Shown here in pieces: positions 42,091 through 45,452 of a stretch of DNA of 45,452 nt (positions within the stretch are counted from its first letter, which is position 1; the number at the start of each line of letters is the position of its first letter). The translations under genes were made by a program, and so were the position numbers. Below the pieces are notes generated by a model. The model was not told the DNA's origin. It did not search any database and worked only from the letters and a program-made list of their open reading frames with translations. Source of the stretch: Candidatus Woesearchaeota archaeon (GTDB taxonomy: Archaea > Nanobdellota > Nanobdellia > Woesearchaeales > WJKL01); NCBI GenBank assembly GCA_019322535.1, contig JAHWIM010000024.1, forward strand, positions 1 through 45,452. Reading direction: 5' to 3'.

Positions 42091-42562
42091 AAAAGGTTTT
42101 TTCATCCAATTTTATCTAGATGCAAAAGGATGGCTAATCTTTACAATAGGTATGTTGTTTTGGCTAGTGCTTTTTGCACTTTTTAAGCCAGATATAACTT
42201 ATGAAATTGCAGAAGAAACACCATATTTAAGCGATGAATCCATATTACTAACTTATCTTAGAGCACCCATAGAAAACAAAAGCAATGTTGCAGATTTAAT
42301 AACAGATGTTTATTTTGGAGCACCGCCTGATAAACTCATATTAGAATTAAACAAAATGCTTAATGGTGTTTATGGAACAGCAAAACCAGTTTGCTGGAGG
42401 TTGTGGTATTATGATCCACCAGAAAGCACAGCAGAAAAATCTATGGCAAAAGAAAATTGTACAGGAGAAAAAAGAGAACTGCTAGATGTATCTACAACAA
42501 TTCCATTACAAAATAAAAAACCAATAAGAGTAAGATTAATTGTTCCAGGTTATAAAGAATGA
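42083..42562 (+). CDS. Membrane-anchored protein (159 residues), GTG start
   Basis: A GTG at 42083 is chosen because GGTGA (42072-42076) lies 6 nt upstream; a GTG at 42077 sits too close to that site. The product MNKKGFFIQFYLDAKGWL has a membrane helix at about 17-36. The acidic region PDITYEIAEETPYLSDESILLTYLRAPI follows, with alternating strands. The C-terminal part has two cysteines (VCWRLWYYDPPES and ENCTGEK). It overlaps its neighbours and is unknown in function. Confidence 0.68.
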   Translation: MNKKGFFIQFYLDAKGWLIFTIGMLFWLVLFALFKPDITYEIAEETPYLSDESILLTYLRAPIENKSNVADLITDVYFGAPPDKLILELNKMLNGVYGTAKPVCWRLWYYDPPESTAEKSMAKENCTGEKRELLDVSTTIPLQNKKPIRVRLIVPGYKE

Positions 42563-43368
42563 AACTATTAAAACAAAAAAAAGCAATGGTAATGATATTT
42601 TTCCTTTCAATCTTAATAGTAATAATCATAATGCCAATGCTTTTTTTCACATTATATACAAAACAAGCACAATTTGAAAAAACTCTTGGAAGTCTTCAAT
42701 TAGATTTAATTCAAACATACCATTCAGCAGAACAAGATTTGTTATATATAGACCAATCTGCAAAATATTCAGCAATACAAACTTCTTACGACCTTGCAGC
42801 TAATGGAGGATTTTATTTTCCATCTTCTTGTGGAAAATTTTCAGATACAGAATATCAACTCTGGAATAACAAAGACAAAGAATGCTATCCTAATTATGAA
42901 CTTAGTTTTAAAACAAGGTTAACAAACAATCTAAATGATTATTTTAATGTAAATAAACTCCCCCCTCCAAAATATGAATTTACAATCCTAGCTCAAAACA
43001 TTATAGGCATTGCTGCAGAAAATATGATTTACAAACTAGAAAACGGAAATTATTCTATAAAACCATCTTTCAATATAAATATAGGTTACAACATTAACGA
43101 ATATCAAAATATAATAACTCAAGCAAAACAATTAGTTGAAAAGTGTTCAACTGCTGATTTACAAAACTGTATTAAACAAAATCTTCCTGCAGGCTTCTTA
43201 TTTGGCTCTTGCGAAGGAGACCAAACAATAAAAGACAGAACAACAAGATTCTGCATAATATCTCCAACAAAACTTCCAATACTTAATCCAACAACAAATA
43301 AAATAGAATCAACAAATATTAAATACAAATTTGCTTTATACTTCCCAGAACAACCACAACAACAATAA
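42559..43368 (+). CDS. Membrane-anchored protein (269 residues)
   Basis: This last gene of the operon starts in an ATGA overlap. The N-terminus MKLLKQKKAMVMIFFLS has KKAM and a strong hydrophobic helix (about 9-32). An AEQDLLYIDQSAKYSAIQTSYDLAANGG stretch (about 56-84), read as D-[QLY]...D-Q-S-A-x-Y-[SA], resembles the D-x-S-A-x-[YF]-A pattern seen in archaeal pilin-like Tad subunits; this match is by eye. The tail has four cysteines and ends in Gln/Pro repeats (PEQPQQQ). The final role is unknown. Confidence 0.7.
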   Translation: MKLLKQKKAMVMIFFLSILIVIIIMPMLFFTLYTKQAQFEKTLGSLQLDLIQTYHSAEQDLLYIDQSAKYSAIQTSYDLAANGGFYFPSSCGKFSDTEYQLWNNKDKECYPNYELSFKTRLTNNLNDYFNVNKLPPPKYEFTILAQNIIGIAAENMIYKLENGNYSIKPSFNINIGYNINEYQNIITQAKQLVEKCSTADLQNCIKQNLPAGFLFGSCEGDQTIKDRTTRFCIISPTKLPILNPTTNKIESTNIKYKFALYFPEQPQQQ

Positions 43369-43389
43369 TTATTTTCCAAAACATAAAAG

Positions 43390-43399
43390 TTTTTAAACT
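43390..43399 (+). promoter_or_regulatory. TATA box for rpa
   Basis: TTTTTAAACT ends 26 nt before the ATG at 43426. No Shine-Dalgarno sequence is present, so the rpa transcript is probably leaderless. Confidence 0.55.
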
Positions 43400-43425
43400 A
43401 AATCTTTTTCTGAAGAATTACAAAA

Positions 43426-44430
43426 ATGATTAAAATTCCAATTTCAGACATAATTTCTAAGATACAAGCTAAATCAAATCTTTCAGAACAAGAAATAAAC
43501 TCAAAAATAGAAAAAAAGCTTGATCAGCTTTCTGGTCTTATTTCAAGAGAGGGCGCAGCCCACATAATCGCAAATGAACTAGGAATTAAGCTGTTTGAAC
43601 AAACCCCAGGCAAACTTCAAATAAAAAACATCCTGGCAGGAATGAGAAACGTTGAAACCCTTGGCAAAGTTCAAAGACTATTTGAACTAAGAGAATTCCA
43701 AACACAAAATCGTTCAGGAAAAGTTGCATCTATGGTTGTTGGAGATGAAACAGGAACAATAAGAATTGTAATGTGGGGAGACCAAGCAGAAAAAATAAAA
43801 GAAATAAAAGAAAATGACATAATCAAAATAGTTGGAGGCTATGTCAGAGAAAATCAAGGAAGAAAAGAAGTACATCTAAATGACAGAGCAAAACTAATAT
43901 TAAACCCAGCAGGAGAAAAAATAGATGCAGTTAAAGAATATTCTTCTAAAAGAAAATCCATAGAAAATTTACAAGAATCTGATGAAAACATAGAACTTCT
44001 AGGTACAATAGTCCAGGCATTTGATTTAAGATTCTTTCCAGTATGCCCTGAATGTGGAAAAAAAGCAAAAGAAGAAAACAATCAATTTACTTGCCTAACT
44101 CATAATCAAGTAACTCCAACTCATTCTTATGTCCTCAATCTAATTTTAGATGATGGCACAGAAACAATACGTTGCGTATTTTTCAAAAATCAAGTAGAAA
44201 GACTTCTAAATAAAAAACAAGAAGAAATTACCCCGTTCAAAGATGATCAATCAAAGATTGATTCAATTAAAAACGAATTATTAGGAAAAATAGTCAAATT
44301 AGTAGGAAGAGTGACAAAAAACGCGATGTTTGATAGATTAGAATTTGTTTCACAATTAGTATTCCCAAATCCAAATCCTCAAGAAGAAATTCAAAAACTT
44401 GAGGCAGAAAAAGCAGAAAATGTTAGCTAG
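43426..44430 (+). CDS. rpa: Replication protein A (single-stranded DNA-binding protein)
   Basis: This 334-residue protein binds single-stranded DNA during replication and repair. After a helical N-terminal region (about 1-65) comes an OB fold (about 75-165) with LGKVQRLFELREF, GDETGTIRIVMWGD and a G-x-Y-V-R strand. A second OB-like domain (about 188-315) contains an inserted zinc ribbon, C207-x2-C210...C223-x2-H226, and ends with KLVGRVTKNAMFDRLEF. Zinc-ribbon-containing RPAs are typical of archaea. It overlaps the YdjM-like gene by 11 nt and has its own TATA box. Confidence 0.9.
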   Translation: MIKIPISDIISKIQAKSNLSEQEINSKIEKKLDQLSGLISREGAAHIIANELGIKLFEQTPGKLQIKNILAGMRNVETLGKVQRLFELREFQTQNRSGKVASMVVGDETGTIRIVMWGDQAEKIKEIKENDIIKIVGGYVRENQGRKEVHLNDRAKLILNPAGEKIDAVKEYSSKRKSIENLQESDENIELLGTIVQAFDLRFFPVCPECGKKAKEENNQFTCLTHNQVTPTHSYVLNLILDDGTETIRCVFFKNQVERLLNKKQEEITPFKDDQSKIDSIKNELLGKIVKLVGRVTKNAMFDRLEFVSQLVFPNPNPQEEIQKLEAEKAENVS

Positions 44431-44875
44431 AACCCACTTGGCCTTTGGCTTTCTTGCAGCAATTTGGCTAAAGCCAATGATTGTTACAAACAATACTTAC
44501 ATCTTCCTTGCCTTGTTTCTTCTAGGCACAATCCTTCCTGATCTAGATAATGAACACAGTTTAATAAATTCAAAAATACCTATAATCCCACACATATTAG
44601 CAATATTCCTAAAACATAGAGGAATCTTTCATTCAATCTATTTAGCTATTTTATTTCCAGGCCTTGTCTGGTTTTTTATTAATAAATCATATGGTGTTGC
44701 CTTATTCTTAGGATATACATCACATTTACTGATAGATGGATTCACAAAAGCAGGCGTTAATCTTTTACATCCTCTTTCTCATTTTAAAATAGAAGGCCCG
44801 ATAGCAACAGGCAAAATTAAAGAACATGTTTTATTAGCTATTTTAATTGCACTAATTGTTATTAAATTATTCTAA
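44420..44875 (+). CDS. ydjM: YdjM-like membrane metal-dependent hydrolase
   Basis: This 151-residue, mostly hydrophobic protein starts at the ATG at 44420 (MLARTHLAFGF); a TTG seven codons upstream is less likely. Conserved metal-ligand positions of the family are visible: H6 in TH-x-x-x-G, LPDLDN at about 40-45, HRGIFHS (about 67-73), and H-L-L-I-D-G near 100-105. Several membrane helices lie between them. The biological substrate of the family is not established. Translation is coupled to rpa by an 11-nt overlap. Confidence 0.85.
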   Translation: MLARTHLAFGFLAAIWLKPMIVTNNTYIFLALFLLGTILPDLDNEHSLINSKIPIIPHILAIFLKHRGIFHSIYLAILFPGLVWFFINKSYGVALFLGYTSHLLIDGFTKAGVNLLHPLSHFKIEGPIATGKIKEHVLLAILIALIVIKLF

Positions 44876-44947
44876 CCACTGGACATAGCTGATTCTTAAG
44901 AATTCAATAACTACAAGCCCCCAAACCATAAAATTCACCATCACGCC

Positions 44948-44978
44948 CCACTGGACATTCTCGCGTAGCGCTTATAAA
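44948..44978 (+). promoter_or_regulatory. 22-bp element plus TATA box, copy of the mcm promoter element
   Basis: CCACTGGACAT and CGCGTAGC (44948-44969) match the mcm upstream element in 19 of 22 positions. After GC at 44970-44971 comes TTATAAA (44972-44978). A second TATA, TATAAATATA, starts at 44992. Start sites near 45001 or 45022 would follow, giving a leader of about 85-110 nt for the 95-residue gene. Confidence 0.55.
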
Positions 44979-45002
44979 CAAACAAGACTTCTATAAATAT
45001 AT

Positions 45003-45070
45003 GCTTGATAACCTCAAGCTACACAAACTCCACTTCCTGAGACCTTCGTCGTCTCTAATATAAGGGAAGT
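45003..45070 (+). promoter_or_regulatory. Structured leader with two hairpins
   Basis: Hairpin 1 is GCTTGA-TAACC-TCAAGC (45003-45019), a perfect 6-bp stem. Hairpin 2 has an outer stem ACTTCC (45032-45037) with GGAAGT (45065-45070) and an inner stem GAGAC (45039-45043) with GTCTC (45051-45055), loop CTTCGTC. Both lie between the TATA boxes and the Shine-Dalgarno of the 95-residue gene, unusual in a region where most mRNAs seem leaderless. A cis-acting RNA element or a small RNA is possible. Confidence 0.45.
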
Positions 45071-45108
45071 TTTGAAATAAAATGCGAAAAGCAAAGGAGG
45101 TGTTCTAT

Positions 45109-45396
45109 ATGAACACAAACGAAATAAAAAACACACCTGAAAAAAAATTCAGAGCAGGAGCTATTTCTGCTACAGTTTGGCAAAATCAAGGCCAAAATAA
45201 AAAAACTGGCGAAGCGACCAGTTATAGGACAATATCCATACAAAGAGGATATAAAGACAACAACGACCAATGGCAAAACACTACTTCTTTAAGAACAAAT
45301 GATTTGCCAAGAGCAGCTTTAGTTCTAACTAAAGCATATGAATATCTAGTAATGAAAGGAGAAACACCATCAATAACAGAAGAAGTTGTAATGTAA
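45109..45396 (+). CDS. Small conserved protein of unknown function (95 residues)
   Basis: The start is fixed by a full Shine-Dalgarno GGAGGTG at 45096-45102; an in-frame ATG at 45082 lies before it and is unlikely. The N-terminal half looks beta-rich (FRAGAISATVWQN, YRTISIQRGYKD) and the C-terminal half helical (DLPRAALVLTKAYEYLV). The layout K-F-R-A-G-[AS]-[IV]-x-A-T-V-W...S-L-R-x-N-D-L-P-[KR]-A-x-L-V-L-x-K-A-Y-E-Y-L strikes me as a recurrent small-protein pattern, possibly nucleic-acid binding. I cannot name the family. The long structured leader is unusual here. Confidence 0.75.
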   Translation: MNTNEIKNTPEKKFRAGAISATVWQNQGQNKKTGEATSYRTISIQRGYKDNNDQWQNTTSLRTNDLPRAALVLTKAYEYLVMKGETPSITEEVVM

Positions 45397-45398
45397 CT

Positions 45399-45415
45399 TC
45401 TTTATTTTTATTTTT
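45399..45415 (+). terminator. T-rich terminator
   Basis: TCTTTATTTTTATTTTT directly follows the stop codon of the 95-residue gene. Such T-runs end transcription in archaea without a hairpin. It is immediately followed by the promoter region of the next gene. Confidence 0.55.
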
Positions 45416-45448
45416 GAAACAAAAAATTATAAAAACAAGGTGATATTT

Positions 45449-45452
45449 ATGA
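45449..45452 (+). CDS. Start codon of the next gene (cut by window end)
   Basis: Only ATG and one further base lie inside the window. The start is supported by the Shine-Dalgarno AAGGTGAT at 45437-45444, with GGTG 6 nt before the ATG. An AT-rich stretch, AAAAAATTATAAAA (45421-45434), could hold its TATA box. The product cannot be predicted. Confidence 0.5.

Larger units (their letters stand above)
44876..45108. other. 233-nt intergenic region, richer in G+C than its surroundings
   Basis: This is the longest gene-free stretch in the window. It holds CCACTGGACAT directly after the ydjM stop (44876-44886), a 12-bp palindrome ATTCTTAAGAAT (44892-44903), a second CCACTGGACAT within the 22-bp element (44948-44969), two TATA boxes, two hairpins (45003-45019 and 45032-45070) and a Shine-Dalgarno site. 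No tRNA or other known RNA was recognised. Confidence 0.6.

Noticed and set aside
44876..45108. tRNA, CRISPR repeat or known small RNA in the intergenic region
   Set aside because: No cloverleaf, no regularly spaced repeats and no known RNA motif could be found; only two hairpins and promoter-like boxes.

Overview
The window looks like chromosomal DNA from a small-genome archaeon, most likely of the DPANN group (Woesearchaeota/Pacearchaeota-like). The evidence is archaeal information-processing genes (MCM helicase, TATA-binding protein, RPA with a zinc ribbon, RNase P protein Rpp30, TtuA-type tRNA thiolase), low G+C, very tight operons with ATGA overlaps, TATA boxes about 20-26 nt before start codons (leaderless transcripts), and a large set of proteins with class III (pilin-type) signal peptides. 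No tRNA, rRNA, CRISPR array, insertion sequence or phage gene was recognised.

Layout. (1) 1-3808: MCM (cut by the left edge) and TBP on the minus strand, then TtuA and Rpp30 on the plus strand. (2) 3849-10042: a plus-strand operon of five overlapping genes. Four encode related radical SAM proteins, the first fused to a kinase-like domain. The fifth encodes a protein with the ATP-grasp and swivelling-His domains of PEP synthase/rifampin phosphotransferase but no PEP-binding barrel. I do not know a described pathway with this composition, and it is the best candidate for an undescribed system. (3) 15211-10033, minus strand: a His-Xaa-Ser (Hxs) peptide-modification operon. It encodes a prepilin peptidase, HxsD, a second HxsD-like protein, the SPASM radical SAM enzyme HxsB, the precursor HxsA (five tandem H-x-S triplets at its C-terminus), a Cys-rich membrane protein and the radical SAM enzyme HxsC. 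Operons 2 and 3 converge and their last genes overlap by 10 nt, so six radical SAM genes lie within 9.6 kb. (4) 15311-43368: about 28 kb of cell-surface genes on the plus strand. It holds three very large secreted or anchored proteins (1556, 877 and 2139 residues), a 976-residue helical membrane protein, a propeller protein, and more than a dozen short proteins with basic-KKAQ/KKSQ-hydrophobic N-termini. The prepilin peptidase at 14081-15211 is the obvious candidate to process these. No assembly ATPase or platform protein lies in the window. (5) 43426-45452: RPA, a YdjM-like membrane hydrolase, a GC-richer intergenic region with a structured leader, a small conserved protein, and the first codon of the next gene.

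How it may work together. The surface block probably encodes an adhesive or pilus-like envelope apparatus whose subunits are cleaved by the neighbouring peptidase. The Hxs operon would modify the HxsA peptide and possibly display it through the same export machinery. The four-radical-SAM/kinase/phosphotransferase operon looks like a self-contained small-molecule or peptide biosynthetic pathway. Short repeated DNA motifs found here (a 22-bp element in front of two TATA boxes, GTTAA-N4-TTAAC in three copies, ATGGAAATAA in three copies) suggest local transcription or replication control.
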